Assembly (NCBI RefSeq): GCF_000427295.1
Contig: NZ_ATNM01000116.1
Location: 1-64,000 of the forward strand
Length of the DNA: 64,000 bases
DNA from: Cyclobacterium qasimii M12-11B
Lineage (GTDB): Bacteria; Bacteroidota; Bacteroidia; Cytophagales; Cyclobacteriaceae
Direction: 5' to 3'
The notes under the pieces were generated by a model, which ran no database searches, was not told where the DNA came from, and saw only the letters and a program-made list of their open reading frames with translations. Both the position numbers and the translations under genes were made by a program. Shown piece after piece: positions 1 to 10,719 of this stretch (position 1 is the first letter of the stretch; every line of letters starts with the position of its first letter).

Positions 1-631
1 ATCCTATAAATAGTAAGAACTGAATTATGAAAGGCGTTTTCATGATGGTTGTATTTTGAGTGGTTGTTTTGCTTTCAATCTATTGATACATAGTTGAATG
101 AAGCTTACTAAATATAGCCCTAAATGCTGGATTTTCCTTTTTTTGGGAAAATAGGGCTGATTGTCCCCATTGTATCGCTTTATTTTTCAAAAAAAAATAG
201 GTAAAAAATTATCAATTCCAGTTAATTAATAATTCCCTTTAGGTATAGTTTTTTTACTCTTTTCCAAAATGTTTTTGAGAAGGCTTTACTTTTCTGAGGA
301 AAAAATCAAATAGGATTCGGCCAGGTACAATCAAATCACCATTACTGGAGACATTGAGATTGAAATAGATTATTTTTTGCACTTTACAATACAAATTGAA
401 AATTTATTTATTGGTCAATTTTTTAGGTTTGAAACCTAATTCCTTGTCGCAGTATTTATTTTTAGAAACTTTTAAGGGTTAATGCAAAGTAGACCCTTTC
501 TGGAGTTTGGGCAAAAACATGGATTTGATATGGATCAAATTTTCGCAATTCGGTTTCAAAATTTACCCAGGTAGACACATAAATTAGGAGTCAAGAGAAA
601 TAAGTGATGACAATTACCTTATTTTTGAACT
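1..631. other. Noncoding stretch, no gene seen
   Basis: AT-rich DNA at the left edge of the window. I see no open reading frame of plausible composition, no tRNA-like fold and no clear promoter. It lies downstream of the minus-strand susC-susD operon. Confidence 0.5.
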
Positions 632-673
632 AAAAAAGCGGGTATTGAAATCATTTTGATTTCAATACCCGCT
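632..673 (-). terminator. Rho-independent terminator of the first susC-susD operon
   Basis: A perfect 17-bp inverted repeat (637-653 with 657-673, loop of 3 nt) is followed on the minus strand by a run of six U (complement of 632-637). It begins 26 bp after the stop codon of the SusD gene, the right place and orientation to end that transcript. Confidence 0.9.
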
Positions 674-698
674 ATAATTCCTGAAATTATTTACTTCG

Positions 699-2477
699 TT
701 ATTCTACAATAGTTTGTAAAGGTGGAACATTTGCTTCAGCACCTTGATAGCCTTTATTCTGGTTGATTTTACCTTGTGTATTTGCCGTAATGACACTTTG
801 TGGTATCGCCCAATAGATATTGTAAGATTGTATTTTTGGGGATTGGCCTCTCCACCAGGTGCCTTCCGGGGTTTGATAGATGTCATTGTAAGCCATCACT
901 CGGTCATACCACCAGCTTTTAGTGCTTAAATTGTCCAAAGAATACCCATTTAGGTTATTGGAAGCCATAATATTGGAAACCCTAACCATTTCAGAGTGTC
1001 TGGTTTCTTCTGTATACAATTCTCTGGCACGCTCATCAAATATAAAATCTATGTTCACATCGGCAGCAGTGATAAGTGGAGCCATAGCTCTGGCTCTTAC
1101 TATGTTTAAATCATTTGCAGCATCTGTGAACTGATTTTTCCAATAGTAGGCTTCAGCTCTTAGCAGGTGAATACCTGCAAGACGATAGACATATGCATCC
1201 CCATTGCCACCTCCCCAAGTACTTTCTTCTTGATTGGAAGCATTGTAAGTTAAATATTGAGGCCAAGAAAACCATCGTATTGTGGTATCACTAGTATTTG
1301 GCCATAATTGACGTATTGGTTCGTTAAGATTAGGTGAGCCGGGACGATTGTAACGTATTTCAGACATTTCTACCCAGTTGATGTCCGCTCTTCTTAAGTC
1401 GGGAGTATTATCCCAGGTATAATTATTGTCTTCCCATAAATTAAATTGATAAAAATTGGAAGCAGTAATTATTCCCTGACCTCTCATTAGTGTGTCCATT
1501 AAGTCAGAAGGGTAAACAATACCTCTGGTACCTGATTCATCAGGTACATCCCAGTAGTGTGGCATGAAATTACCTGCCAGACTCTGATTAATACGAGCAC
1601 CATCCGGAGCTTCCCATCGATCTACCAATCCTAGGATTGTTTCAGTATTTTGAGAAAGGTTAATGTTTTCATGTCTATGGAGATCCCAGATTACATTTCT
1701 GAAGGAATCATCTGCCATGCTTCCAAAACGATCTTCCATCAACGCATAGGGTCCATTGATTACATCTGTTGCTGAAGCTATTGCTTTGTCAAATTCAGAA
1801 TTTGCCAAATAAATTTTAGTCAATAGGTAATTCCCCGCCCCTTTGGTAGGGACCCTCGGAGCCGCCGTTTGGGGCATGTGGGCCACTGCCCATTCCATGT
1901 CTTCCTGAATTTTTTCTAAAATGGCCCATCTAGAATGGGTGTTAAAATCCAGCTTGGCACCAGTGAGTTCAACACCTATAAAAGGCACATCTCCATAAGA
2001 ATGTACGAGCCTGTAGTACCAATACGCCCTGTGCCAATAGGCCTCTGCTAACAATCTGTTCCTTACAGATTCGTCCTCCCAGCTTACTTCATCTATTCTG
2101 GAAATTAATACGTTGGCATTTTTGAGAAAGCCATAGACTTGATTGAACATTATCCCATAGGGAACACGGTCTGATGATGTAGGTGTGTTGATACTAAAAT
2201 CTGGCACATAGCCAGCAATTCCCAAATCACTTGGTGCAAATTCTGCTGTAGAATAGTTAAAAAAGCCGTAGTATTCGCTTTTCAAACTTCTCCGCATTGT
2301 GACCAAAAGGGATTCAAAACCTTCCTCATTCACATATACATTTTCTGGAGCGAAAAAGGAGAGCGGTTCAGGCTCCAGCCATTTTTCGTCACATGAAAAC
2401 AACATCGAAAAAAAGGATATCATGAATATAAATCCGATGCTTTTATTGTAGGCAATATTTTCCATAGCTAGTCGCAT
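699..2477 (-). CDS. SusD/RagB-family glycan-binding lipoprotein
   Basis: Outer-membrane surface lipoprotein that delivers glycan to its SusC partner. The 592-residue length is typical of the family. A signal peptide ends in a lipobox with the acylated Cys at residue 29 (LFSC). SusD hallmarks are the helical TPR-like middle (RAYWYYRLVHSYGDVP, then a KGAGNYLLTKIYL segment) and the C-terminal FDERARELYTEE motif. The gene starts 12 nt after the SusC stop codon, so the two are co-transcribed. The start at 2477 is ATG; Met5 is an in-frame alternative. The substrate cannot be read from the sequence. Confidence 0.93.
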   Translation of the reverse strand: MRLAMENIAYNKSIGFIFMISFFSMLFSCDEKWLEPEPLSFFAPENVYVNEEGFESLLVTMRRSLKSEYYGFFNYSTAEFAPSDLGIAGYVPDFSINTPTSSDRVPYGIMFNQVYGFLKNANVLISRIDEVSWEDESVRNRLLAEAYWHRAYWYYRLVHSYGDVPFIGVELTGAKLDFNTHSRWAILEKIQEDMEWAVAHMPQTAAPRVPTKGAGNYLLTKIYLANSEFDKAIASATDVINGPYALMEDRFGSMADDSFRNVIWDLHRHENINLSQNTETILGLVDRWEAPDGARINQSLAGNFMPHYWDVPDESGTRGIVYPSDLMDTLMRGQGIITASNFYQFNLWEDNNYTWDNTPDLRRADINWVEMSEIRYNRPGSPNLNEPIRQLWPNTSDTTIRWFSWPQYLTYNASNQEESTWGGGNGDAYVYRLAGIHLLRAEAYYWKNQFTDAANDLNIVRARAMAPLITAADVNIDFIFDERARELYTEETRHSEMVRVSNIMASNNLNGYSLDNLSTKSWWYDRVMAYNDIYQTPEGTWWRGQSPKIQSYNIYWAIPQSVITANTQGKINQNKGYQGAEANVPPLQTIVE

Positions 2478-2489
2478 TGATAGTAGAGG

Positions 2490-5400
2490 TTATAATGATA
2501 CATTTAAACCAAGAGAAATAGTCCTTGGCATCGGTGTCATGTTAGATTCAGGATCCCAACCTGGCCACTTGTCAAAGCTGTACAGATTTCTAACAGCAGC
2601 AAATACCCTTAAGGAGTTAAACTGCAACCTTTCCATCATTGGAGCAGGTAAATTGTAGGATAGGGATAAATCTTGAATCCTTACGTAAGAGGCAGGTTTG
2701 TAAATGGACAAGCCTCCGCCATATGCTGAATGTATTGGCCTTAACCTGGCATACTCATTGTTTCTGTTCTCTGGTGTCCAATAGGGCATAGGACCTCCAT
2801 CGTAATTCCTTCTGTCATGAGAAAGGGTTCCCTGTAGTGCTTGGTTAAAAGGGAGTATGTGCCCAAGGCTAGCTCTTATAAATATAGATGCCGTAAAAGC
2901 CTTGTAACTAAACTCATTTCTAAATCCTAGATTATAACGGGGACTTGTGTAGCCAATAAATTGCTTGTCTACCAAATCTGAATAGACGCCATCACTGTTT
3001 ACATCTTCACCTTTAAAATCTCCGGGTGATAAGTTATATTCACTAGCAGCATCAGCTTCTTCCATCTGCCAAACACCCAAGACATTGTAATTCCAAACTA
3101 CATCTACAGCCTGTCCTGGAAACCATCCATTGGAAAAATCGGGCAATTCACCAGACCGGCTTTCTCCCAACAAGGTGTAGTCACCAAGGTCTCCAAAAAG
3201 AGACTTTATTTTGTTTCTATTAAAGGAAAATACAAAATCGCTGGTCCAAAGAAAATCTGATTTAGTAATATTAACCGTTCTCATAGATAACTCAAGTCCT
3301 TTATTTTCTAATTCACCTAAGTTTGCAGTAATACTATTGAATCCAGTTATTTGAGGAAGTTGTCTGTTCATTAGTAAATCCACAGTGGTACCTATATAAT
3401 AATCAGCACTGATATCCACCCTGTTTTCAAATAATCCAAAGTCCAATCCGAAATTTAGAGATTGGGTCTTTTCCCAGGTCAGGTTTGGATTGGCCAAAGT
3501 TGAATTTTGAACACCAACGACTACGTTGGATCCATCATAATCCAATACTGAACTTAGCTGAGCAAGTGCTGAATAAGCACCAATATCACGGTTCCCATTC
3601 AAACCATAAGAAAGTCGGAATTTCAATCGATTAACTAACCAGTTTTCATCATAAAACCCTTCGTCAGAAATCTTCCAGGCAAAAGCAGCTGCAGGAAAAG
3701 TAGCTCTAGGATATGCTTGTCCAAAAGCAGAATACCCATCTCTACGAACAGAGGCTGTCAGGAGGTATTTGTCTTTAAAGGTATAATTTATTCTACCCAT
3801 TAAAGCATCACCTGTTTGTCTGAGATCGTTGTTGTACAAGGAGGGGTTGTTACCAAATTGTAAACCATGGTACCCTAAATTCGAATTTGGAGAAAAATTT
3901 TGGTTGGACTGTTCCTCTGTCCAGCTTCTATAGCTCTCTGAATTGTATAAAAAGGTGGCATTGATATCATGCTGTCCAATGGTTTTGTTCCATGTAAGAA
4001 GGTTGTCAAGTAACCATTCAGTTGTTTTACTGGAATACCTGGTAGCCCGACCACCCGGATAGGTTTGAGAACCTGTAATGGTTTCTTCACCCCAGAAATT
4101 TTGATCTGACGTAAAGGAATACCTAGGTTGGAAAGATATCTTATAATTAATGCCGAACGGGAGCTTAACATTTCCATAGATACTTGTAAAGAAAGAATTG
4201 ACTTTTTTGTTCCTACTTTGTCCATAATAATTCATCATCGGGTTATAAGCAGATGGATCATCATGTGGCCTAAGATTGATCGAGCCGTCTTCATTAAAGG
4301 GTTCTCCAAAAGGGCTAGCGATGTACATTAAACCTAGATTTGCTGGCACTGAACTTTCATCTCTTTCACTGTATTGCGAGTTGGCTCCAAATGAAAGGTA
4401 TTCGTTGATTTTAAAGTCAACATTTAGTCTGGACCTAATATTGGTATGACTGTCTCCAGTAATGATCCCATCACTGTCGGTATATCCTACTGACCAGTAG
4501 TATTTGATGTCCTCGGTACCACCACGGATACTAAGGTCATAAATTTGCTTTACACCTTGAGATATGGCCATGTCATAATAATCCACAGTATGCCCTGCTA
4601 GTGCATTTTTTTGCTCAGTAGGGTACATGTTTAAGCGCTGAAGGAATTCAGTGTACGGATCAGCGTTAGCGTTGCTATTGTAGTTCAACCAATCATTTAC
4701 ACTAACATTATCCGGCAAATTGTTAGGGTCAGTATAAAAGTTTTCAGGAATTGATGGGTTATTTATTGCCCCTTCTCTGAAATAATCTGCTCTGAACTGT
4801 AAGTATTGATCTGAATTAAGTGGCTTACGGTCTTTGGTAGGGCTTGACACTCCTACCTGTGCAGAGAAATTAATGGTGGGTTTACCGCTTATACCTTTTT
4901 TGGTAGTGATCAGAATTACGCCATTGGCAGCTCTGGCCCCATAAACGGCTGAGGAACTAGCATCTTTTAATACATCGATAGACTCTACGTCAGTAGGGCT
5001 TATTTCAGCAATACTTCCGTTATAAATTACTCCATCCAATACGATCATCGGAGAAGTGCCAGCACTTAGAGAGGTAGGACCACGAACTTCAAAACTACTT
5101 CCACCAGCTGCTGAGGGCCTTTGGTTGGCACTTAAACCAGCTATTGTTCCTGTGAGCATATCAGATATCTGGCTCATGGGTTGGTTTTTAAAGGTTTCAG
5201 CATCTATGCGGGAAACAGATCCTGTCAGGTCACTTTTCTTGGCCGTACCGTATCCTATTACGACTACTTCATCCAAATCAGCAGCATTGGCAACTAAGCC
5301 AATGTTAATCTCACTTCGATTCTCAAGTGGAACCTCTTGGGTAAGGTAACCTATAAACGAAAAGATCAATTGGGCATCTGAGTTAGGAATAGTCAAGCTA

Positions 5401-5672
5401 AACTGACCGTCAATATCACTTACGGTTCCCTGAGATGTTCCTTTGATAAGGATATTTACACCAGGTAGTGTTTCATTGGTGGAAGCATCTTTCACTACTC
5501 CTGATACAATTTGAGAGGCCTGAAAACCATGTCCCTGGAATGAAATAAGGGTGGTTATTAGGAACAAGAACAATAGACAAATTGGGGGATTTATACCCCG
5601 ATATTTAAAAGGAGGAATCAAAAATAATGCCTTTGACAAGACATAATTATTTAAATAATATTGTTTTTTCAT
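2490..5672 (-). CDS. SusC/RagA-family TonB-dependent outer-membrane transporter
   Basis: Outer-membrane beta-barrel that imports oligosaccharides using TonB energy. The 1060 residues contain a signal peptide (hydrophobic core about 31-45), a carboxypeptidase-regulatory-like beta-sandwich (about 57-130, with the motif GTVSDIDG), the SusC signature DEVVVIGYGT at 134-143, the plug (DVLKDASSSAVYGARAANGV) and a long barrel ending in an aromatic/hydrophobic strand. There is no STN domain, so control by a FecI/FecR pair is not expected. It is first in a two-gene operon with the SusD at 699-2477. It faces the phosphoesterase/sulfatase operon across a 600-bp divergent promoter region. Confidence 0.95.
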   Translation of the reverse strand: MKKQYYLNNYVLSKALFLIPPFKYRGINPPICLLFLFLITTLISFQGHGFQASQIVSGVVKDASTNETLPGVNILIKGTSQGTVSDIDGQFSLTIPNSDAQLIFSFIGYLTQEVPLENRSEINIGLVANAADLDEVVVIGYGTAKKSDLTGSVSRIDAETFKNQPMSQISDMLTGTIAGLSANQRPSAAGGSSFEVRGPTSLSAGTSPMIVLDGVIYNGSIAEISPTDVESIDVLKDASSSAVYGARAANGVILITTKKGISGKPTINFSAQVGVSSPTKDRKPLNSDQYLQFRADYFREGAINNPSIPENFYTDPNNLPDNVSVNDWLNYNSNANADPYTEFLQRLNMYPTEQKNALAGHTVDYYDMAISQGVKQIYDLSIRGGTEDIKYYWSVGYTDSDGIITGDSHTNIRSRLNVDFKINEYLSFGANSQYSERDESSVPANLGLMYIASPFGEPFNEDGSINLRPHDDPSAYNPMMNYYGQSRNKKVNSFFTSIYGNVKLPFGINYKISFQPRYSFTSDQNFWGEETITGSQTYPGGRATRYSSKTTEWLLDNLLTWNKTIGQHDINATFLYNSESYRSWTEEQSNQNFSPNSNLGYHGLQFGNNPSLYNNDLRQTGDALMGRINYTFKDKYLLTASVRRDGYSAFGQAYPRATFPAAAFAWKISDEGFYDENWLVNRLKFRLSYGLNGNRDIGAYSALAQLSSVLDYDGSNVVVGVQNSTLANPNLTWEKTQSLNFGLDFGLFENRVDISADYYIGTTVDLLMNRQLPQITGFNSITANLGELENKGLELSMRTVNITKSDFLWTSDFVFSFNRNKIKSLFGDLGDYTLLGESRSGELPDFSNGWFPGQAVDVVWNYNVLGVWQMEEADAASEYNLSPGDFKGEDVNSDGVYSDLVDKQFIGYTSPRYNLGFRNEFSYKAFTASIFIRASLGHILPFNQALQGTLSHDRRNYDGGPMPYWTPENRNNEYARLRPIHSAYGGGLSIYKPASYVRIQDLSLSYNLPAPMMERLQFNSLRVFAAVRNLYSFDKWPGWDPESNMTPMPRTISLGLNVSL

Positions 5673-6269
5673 GAATAAAGAATGTAGTGGAATATTAAGA
5701 TGATTTAGAAATGTAATTTATTGGTTATAATATATTTATGTAATTAATTGTAATAACATAAACCTATTCATTCAATTAAAATAGTTGAATTTAAAGTGAA
5801 ATTATTTTGTAAATCAATTATTATATAGGGAATAATTTTAATGTTCACGTTACCTAAAGATTATTTAAATTTTGCGAATATTTAAAATTATATCAATTTT
5901 ATATTGGTATATTAATAATAAGGGGGGTATATCAGTTATGAATGGTAATTACTCTCCTGTCACAGCTAGCTAATAAATAGCGCAGATCTGTTTATATGCG
6001 CCAAATAAGGGAATTGACCATTTAATAAAATAAATAGAAAGATTGAATTAGCCTTTAAAGGTTTATTGTTTTGTAATAAATAAAGAGGGGTTTGTTAGTA
6101 AGGAAAGAGCGGATTTGGCTTACTGTTTTTCAAATTTGCCTAAAATCCTATGACTTCGATTATTCATGGTTTATATTGTAATCTATTAATTCCAATTCGG
6201 TAAAAAGAGTTAATGACATACGCCTGAATCTGAAACTTCAATTAATCCCCAATTAGCTGACTAATTTAT
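5673..6269. promoter_or_regulatory. Divergent intergenic region between susC and the phosphoesterase gene
   Basis: About 600 bp of very AT-rich DNA separating two divergently transcribed operons, so promoters for both must lie here. I could not find a full TTTG-N20-TAnnTTTG promoter on either strand. No ORF or strong hairpin was seen. Confidence 0.4.
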
Positions 6270-8879
6270 ATGAAAAGAAGAAAAGCCATCAAATCAATCG
6301 CCTTAGGAACAGTAGGTTCATCTTTCGTTCTTACTGAAAATTGGGCTGGAACAAGGCCTATAATATCCTTTAAAAAGGGAAGTCCGCTTAAAAGCAATTG
6401 GCAAAATTGGCCTGACATGGCTTGGGTAGGTCCTGAATACTGGGGGAACCGACTTCAGGATTGGGAATTGAAAAATGGCAAAGCCGTTTGTAACCTAAGT
6501 GCTAAAAACAGAACCCTCCATAGCCTTACCCATCAATTTAGCCCGGCAGCTGATTCTTTTAAAAGTGAAGTAAAGGTAAGCTGGCTAAAGGAAGATAAAA
6601 TTGGTGATTCAGCGTCGTATGTAGGGATAAGGTTAGGAGCCAGAGGGAAATTTGAAGATTACCGCTCTGCGGCAGTTTTTGGTAAAGGGCTGGATGCTGG
6701 TATCAATGGTGAGGGTTATTTATTCATTGGTGAGCAGGTGGGGACGGAGAAATTGCCCTTGGACAAAGAAATTAATCTAGTGGTGAAAGGAGAGAAAGGT
6801 GCTTTAACAATAGAAGCTTTTGTCCCTACAAGTAAGGAACTGCTAGGAGTTTTAAAGATTGAAAATTACAGCGGAAACCTTGGTGGGAATATTGCATTGG
6901 TTTCCCATTTTCCTGAAGAGGCACTTTTCGAAGCCTCCGTAGCTTTTTCGGATTGGGCTGTAACAGGGGAGAAGGTATTAGCAGCAGAAAACCAATCCTT
7001 TGGCCCCATCTGTTTTGCACATTATACCTTGCATGACGGCGTTTTGAAACTAGGTGCACAATTGGCCCCTATAGAGAAGATAGAAAAAAATACAATCAGT
7101 CTTCAGGTAAAGAAAGGCAATGAATGGACTACTTTACAAGAAGCCAAAATAGATGCTTTGGGCAGGGTAGCTCATTTTCGCATTGAGAATTGGTCCGAAG
7201 AAAGAGCAGTCCCTTACAGGGTAAAAGTGGATTTACCATTAAGAAATGGGGTCAAAAGTTTTCACTACGACGGCACAATCGCTGAGGAGCCAAAAGACAA
7301 AGACCAGGTAAAACTGGCGGTCTTTAGTTGCAATGCAGATTACGGGTTCCCTGACAATGAGGTAAGTTTAAATTCCTTGAAACATGCTCCTGATCTAGCT
7401 GTGTTTTTAGGTGATCAATTTTATGAAAGTACGGGTGGTTTTGGAATTCAAACTTCTCCATTGGAGAAATCAAGTCTTGACTACCTTCGCAAATGGTACA
7501 TGTTTGGCTGGTCATATGGCGAAATTTTCAGACACATTCCTTCAGCCTTTATCCCGGATGACCATGATGTCTATCATGGGAATGTGTGGGGAGAAGCAGG
7601 GAAAGTTGCCCCAACGGATGAAGGATGGACCTATGTGGCCCAGGATCAGGGTGGCTATAAAATGCCAGCTGAATGGGTAAATATGGTGCAATTGACACAG
7701 ACAGGCCACCTTCCGGATGCCTATGATCCAAGACCTGTAAAGCAGGGGATTGGCGTTTATTATACAGATTGGGTGTATGGAGGAATAAGTTTTGCCATAC
7801 TTGAAGACAGAAAGTTTAAATCTGCACCAAAAAATGTATTGCCTGAAGAAGCTAAGGTTACCAATGGCTTTATTCAAAACCGGGAGTTTGATATCAAAGA
7901 ATATTATGACATTGAGGCAAACCTGCTTGGAGAGCGGCAGCTGAAATTCTTAAATCAATGGTCAACAGACTGGAGCAAGGGGGCAGAAATGAAAGCAGTT
8001 TTGTCGCAGACAAATTTTTGTACGGTTGCCACCCTTCCTGAAGGAAGTATTATCGATAGTATCGTCCCCAAATTACCCATTCCTGAATTGGGTGAATATG
8101 TATCTGGTGATGCACCTACTTCCGATATGGACTCCAATGGATGGCCACAAAAAGGAAGAGATGAAGCGCTTAGAATAATAAGAAAAGCCTTTGCATTGCA
8201 CATTGCCGGCGACCAACATTTGGCAACAGTCGTGCAATACGGTGTGGATGAATTTAAGGATGCTGGCTATGCTTTTGCTGGTCCGGCATTGAACAATCTA
8301 TTCCCAAGACGTTGGTGGCCTACCTTACCTTCAGACCATAAACCTCTACCCGGTAAGCCAAAATATACGGGAGATTTTAATGATGGATTTGGCAATAAGG
8401 TGACCGTTCATGCGGTGGCTAATCCCCGTAAAACGGGGGTTAAACCAGCATTGGTTCATGACCGGGCAACGGGTTATGGAATAGTGACCTTTGATAAAAA
8501 AGGAAAGAAAATGACCATGGAATGTTGGCCAAGATATGTGGATCCAAAAGCCAATCCAAATGGACAGTATGAAGGTTGGCCTATAACGGTTTCCCAAAAG
8601 GAAAATTATGCAAGAAACGCTACAGGTACCCTTCCTCCTTTGGATTTGAGCAATTGTAATAAACCTATAGTCGCTGTGATTAATGAGCAATCAGGAGAAT
8701 TGGTGTATTCTCTCAGAGTTAATGAAAAGATTTTCCGACCTGAAGTTTTCCAGGAGGGTAGCTACCTCGTAAAAATTACAGATGACAAAACAGGCAATTA
8801 CATGGTTTATAACCATTTGACAACTTCTTCTGATCAATTGGCCTTGCTTAAGGTAGATCTAGAATCAACAAAAGCGTAA
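6270..8879 (+). CDS. PhoD-like metallophosphatase with an extra N-terminal domain
   Basis: Probable secreted phosphodiesterase/phosphatase of the PhoD (alkaline phosphatase D) metallophosphatase group. The N-terminus carries a Tat-like signal (MKRRKAIKSIALG). The metal-binding motifs are in the second half: GDQFYE at 381-386, DDHD at 430-433 followed by VYHGN, and GDQH at 647-650. With 869 residues it is clearly longer than usual PhoD proteins. Residues about 30-340 form an additional beta-rich region rich in Trp and Gly that may be a carbohydrate-binding or jelly-roll domain; I do not recognise it with confidence. It is followed after 74 bp by a sulfatase, so the pair may remove phosphate and sulfate groups from the same class of substrate. 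The exact substrate is unknown. Confidence 0.82.
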   Translation: MKRRKAIKSIALGTVGSSFVLTENWAGTRPIISFKKGSPLKSNWQNWPDMAWVGPEYWGNRLQDWELKNGKAVCNLSAKNRTLHSLTHQFSPAADSFKSEVKVSWLKEDKIGDSASYVGIRLGARGKFEDYRSAAVFGKGLDAGINGEGYLFIGEQVGTEKLPLDKEINLVVKGEKGALTIEAFVPTSKELLGVLKIENYSGNLGGNIALVSHFPEEALFEASVAFSDWAVTGEKVLAAENQSFGPICFAHYTLHDGVLKLGAQLAPIEKIEKNTISLQVKKGNEWTTLQEAKIDALGRVAHFRIENWSEERAVPYRVKVDLPLRNGVKSFHYDGTIAEEPKDKDQVKLAVFSCNADYGFPDNEVSLNSLKHAPDLAVFLGDQFYESTGGFGIQTSPLEKSSLDYLRKWYMFGWSYGEIFRHIPSAFIPDDHDVYHGNVWGEAGKVAPTDEGWTYVAQDQGGYKMPAEWVNMVQLTQTGHLPDAYDPRPVKQGIGVYYTDWVYGGISFAILEDRKFKSAPKNVLPEEAKVTNGFIQNREFDIKEYYDIEANLLGERQLKFLNQWSTDWSKGAEMKAVLSQTNFCTVATLPEGSIIDSIVPKLPIPELGEYVSGDAPTSDMDSNGWPQKGRDEALRIIRKAFALHIAGDQHLATVVQYGVDEFKDAGYAFAGPALNNLFPRRWWPTLPSDHKPLPGKPKYTGDFNDGFGNKVTVHAVANPRKTGVKPALVHDRATGYGIVTFDKKGKKMTMECWPRYVDPKANPNGQYEGWPITVSQKENYARNATGTLPPLDLSNCNKPIVAVINEQSGELVYSLRVNEKIFRPEVFQEGSYLVKITDDKTGNYMVYNHLTTSSDQLALLKVDLESTKA

Positions 8880-8953
8880 AACAGTTAGTTTTGAATGGGT
8901 AATACCCTGTTCAAGCCTATAAATATAGATTACCTCAAGCTTATCAATGTAAA

Positions 8954-10489
8954 ATGAAAAAGAGTTTATTATTTTCAATACCTGTACTAATGTTCTTAGT
9001 GGCTGCCTGCCAACAAGAAAAACAGGAAGTGGTTCCGCCCAATATTATTTATATTCTAGCTGACGATTTAGGCTATGGAGATTTAGGTTGTTATGGGCAG
9101 GAAAAAATTGAAACACCACATATTGATGCTTTGGCAGCATCTGGGATGATGTTCACCCAGCATTATTCAGGAGCGCCAGTTTGTGCACCAGCAAGGGCGG
9201 TATTGCTCACGGGACAGCATTCAGGGCATTCTCAGGTAAGGGGCAATGATGAGTGGGCTAGTAGAGGTGATGTTTGGGATTATTATGCCATGTTAGCAGA
9301 CTCTACCTTGGAAGGGCAAAGGCCTATTGCCACTGGTACGGTTACGATTGGATCCATGCTGCAGGGAGCTGGTTACACTACAGCAGTGGTTGGAAAATGG
9401 GGATTAGGCGCCCCACATACAGAAGGTGTTCCCAACCAACAAGGCTTTGATTATTTCTTTGGTTATAACTGTCAAAGGCAAGCCCACACCCTGTATCCTG
9501 TTCACCTTTGGGAAAATGACCACAGGGTTTACTTTAATAATGATACCATTGCTCCTAATAAAAAACTCGCCGAAGGAGCTGATCCTTATGAATTAGAAAG
9601 TTACAGTGACTATTTTCTTACCGATTATGCGCCTGAGGTAATGTTCGATAGGATTACCAATTTTGTGGACGAGCAAAGCAGCGAAAAGCCTTTTTTCTTG
9701 TATTGGGCAACACCTATTCCTCATGTGCCACTTCAGGCCCCTGAAAAATGGATAGATCATTATGTGGAGAAATTTGGAGATGAAGAGCCCTATTTGGGGG
9801 AACGCTCTTATTTTCCTTCCCGTAATCCAAGAGCGACTTATGCTGCCATGGTCAGTTATATGGACGAACAAGTTGGTGAGCTTGTTGCGCAATTAAAAAG
9901 GAAAGGCCTATACGAAAACACTTTGATCATTTTCACTTCCGACAATGGCCCTACTTTCAATGGAGGTACAGATTCCCCTTGGTTCAATAGTGGAGGAAAA
10001 TTTAGAGAAGAAATGGGGTATGGCAAAGGCTTTCTTTACGAAGGCGGTATTCGGGTACCCATGATAGCCTCCTGGCCAGGCAAGATCAAACAGGGTTCAG
10101 TAAGTGACCATGCATCTGTTTTTTATGATGTAATGCCCACTTTGGCTGAAGTAGCCGGGAAATCATTAGAAACTGCCACAGATGGAACCAGCTTTTATCC
10201 TACACTATTAGGGCATGGACAAGCTCATCCTGAGTTTCTTTACTGGGAATTTCCTTCCTACGGCGGGCAGATTGCAGTTAGAATGGGAGACTGGAAAGCG
10301 TTAAAACTGGATGTTCAAAAGGGTGGGTCTTCCTGGTTATTGTTTGACTTGAAAAGTGATCCTTTGGAAATGCATGATGTGGCCGAGGAAAACCCAGAGG
10401 TATTAAAGAAGGTAAATGAAATTGTAGCAAGAGAACACACAACTTCACCCAATGAAAGGTGGAGGTTTGAAGAATTGGATGGGGTTTAA
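8954..10489 (+). CDS. Sulfatase (type I, formylglycine-dependent) lipoprotein
   Basis: Hydrolyses sulfate esters, probably on a carbohydrate. The signal peptide ends in a lipobox (Cys19, VAAC), so it should be membrane-anchored. The N-terminal metal site is ILADDLGYGD and the sulfatase signature is CAPAR with the nucleophile Cys77, which must be converted to formylglycine. Other family motifs are GKWGLG and the metal ligand pair in TSDNGPT. At 511 residues it is complete. It belongs to the Cys-type sulfatases that aerobes mature with FGE; no such enzyme lies in this window. It sits between the PhoD-like gene and the DUF1549/DUF1553 gene. Confidence 0.95.
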   Translation: MKKSLLFSIPVLMFLVAACQQEKQEVVPPNIIYILADDLGYGDLGCYGQEKIETPHIDALAASGMMFTQHYSGAPVCAPARAVLLTGQHSGHSQVRGNDEWASRGDVWDYYAMLADSTLEGQRPIATGTVTIGSMLQGAGYTTAVVGKWGLGAPHTEGVPNQQGFDYFFGYNCQRQAHTLYPVHLWENDHRVYFNNDTIAPNKKLAEGADPYELESYSDYFLTDYAPEVMFDRITNFVDEQSSEKPFFLYWATPIPHVPLQAPEKWIDHYVEKFGDEEPYLGERSYFPSRNPRATYAAMVSYMDEQVGELVAQLKRKGLYENTLIIFTSDNGPTFNGGTDSPWFNSGGKFREEMGYGKGFLYEGGIRVPMIASWPGKIKQGSVSDHASVFYDVMPTLAEVAGKSLETATDGTSFYPTLLGHGQAHPEFLYWEFPSYGGQIAVRMGDWKALKLDVQKGGSSWLLFDLKSDPLEMHDVAEENPEVLKKVNEIVAREHTTSPNERWRFEELDGV

Positions 10490-10532
10490 TTTCAATAAGG
10501 CATTCACCATCTTTTTGAACTGATTATAATAG

Positions 10533-10590
10533 AAAACCATTATCGACTTTATTCTAACATTGTTGGAAGGGAGAGGTAATGGTTTTTTTT
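10533..10590 (+). terminator. Possible intrinsic terminator after the sulfatase
   Basis: A 10-bp AT-rich inverted repeat (10533-10542 with 10577-10586) closes a 34-nt loop and runs into eight T residues (10583-10590). The stem is weak, so termination may be partial. The next gene is in the same orientation 130 bp further on. Confidence 0.4.
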
Positions 10591-10719
10591 AGATTGAACC
10601 CGCTGTAAGTGAATAAAAACCCATATTCAAAGGTTTTTATTTATAGCTGCAGTAGATATGTTGGCAATCTGCTTGATAACCATTAAATTAGAAATGTAAT
10701 TAATGTAAACCCGGTAGGA

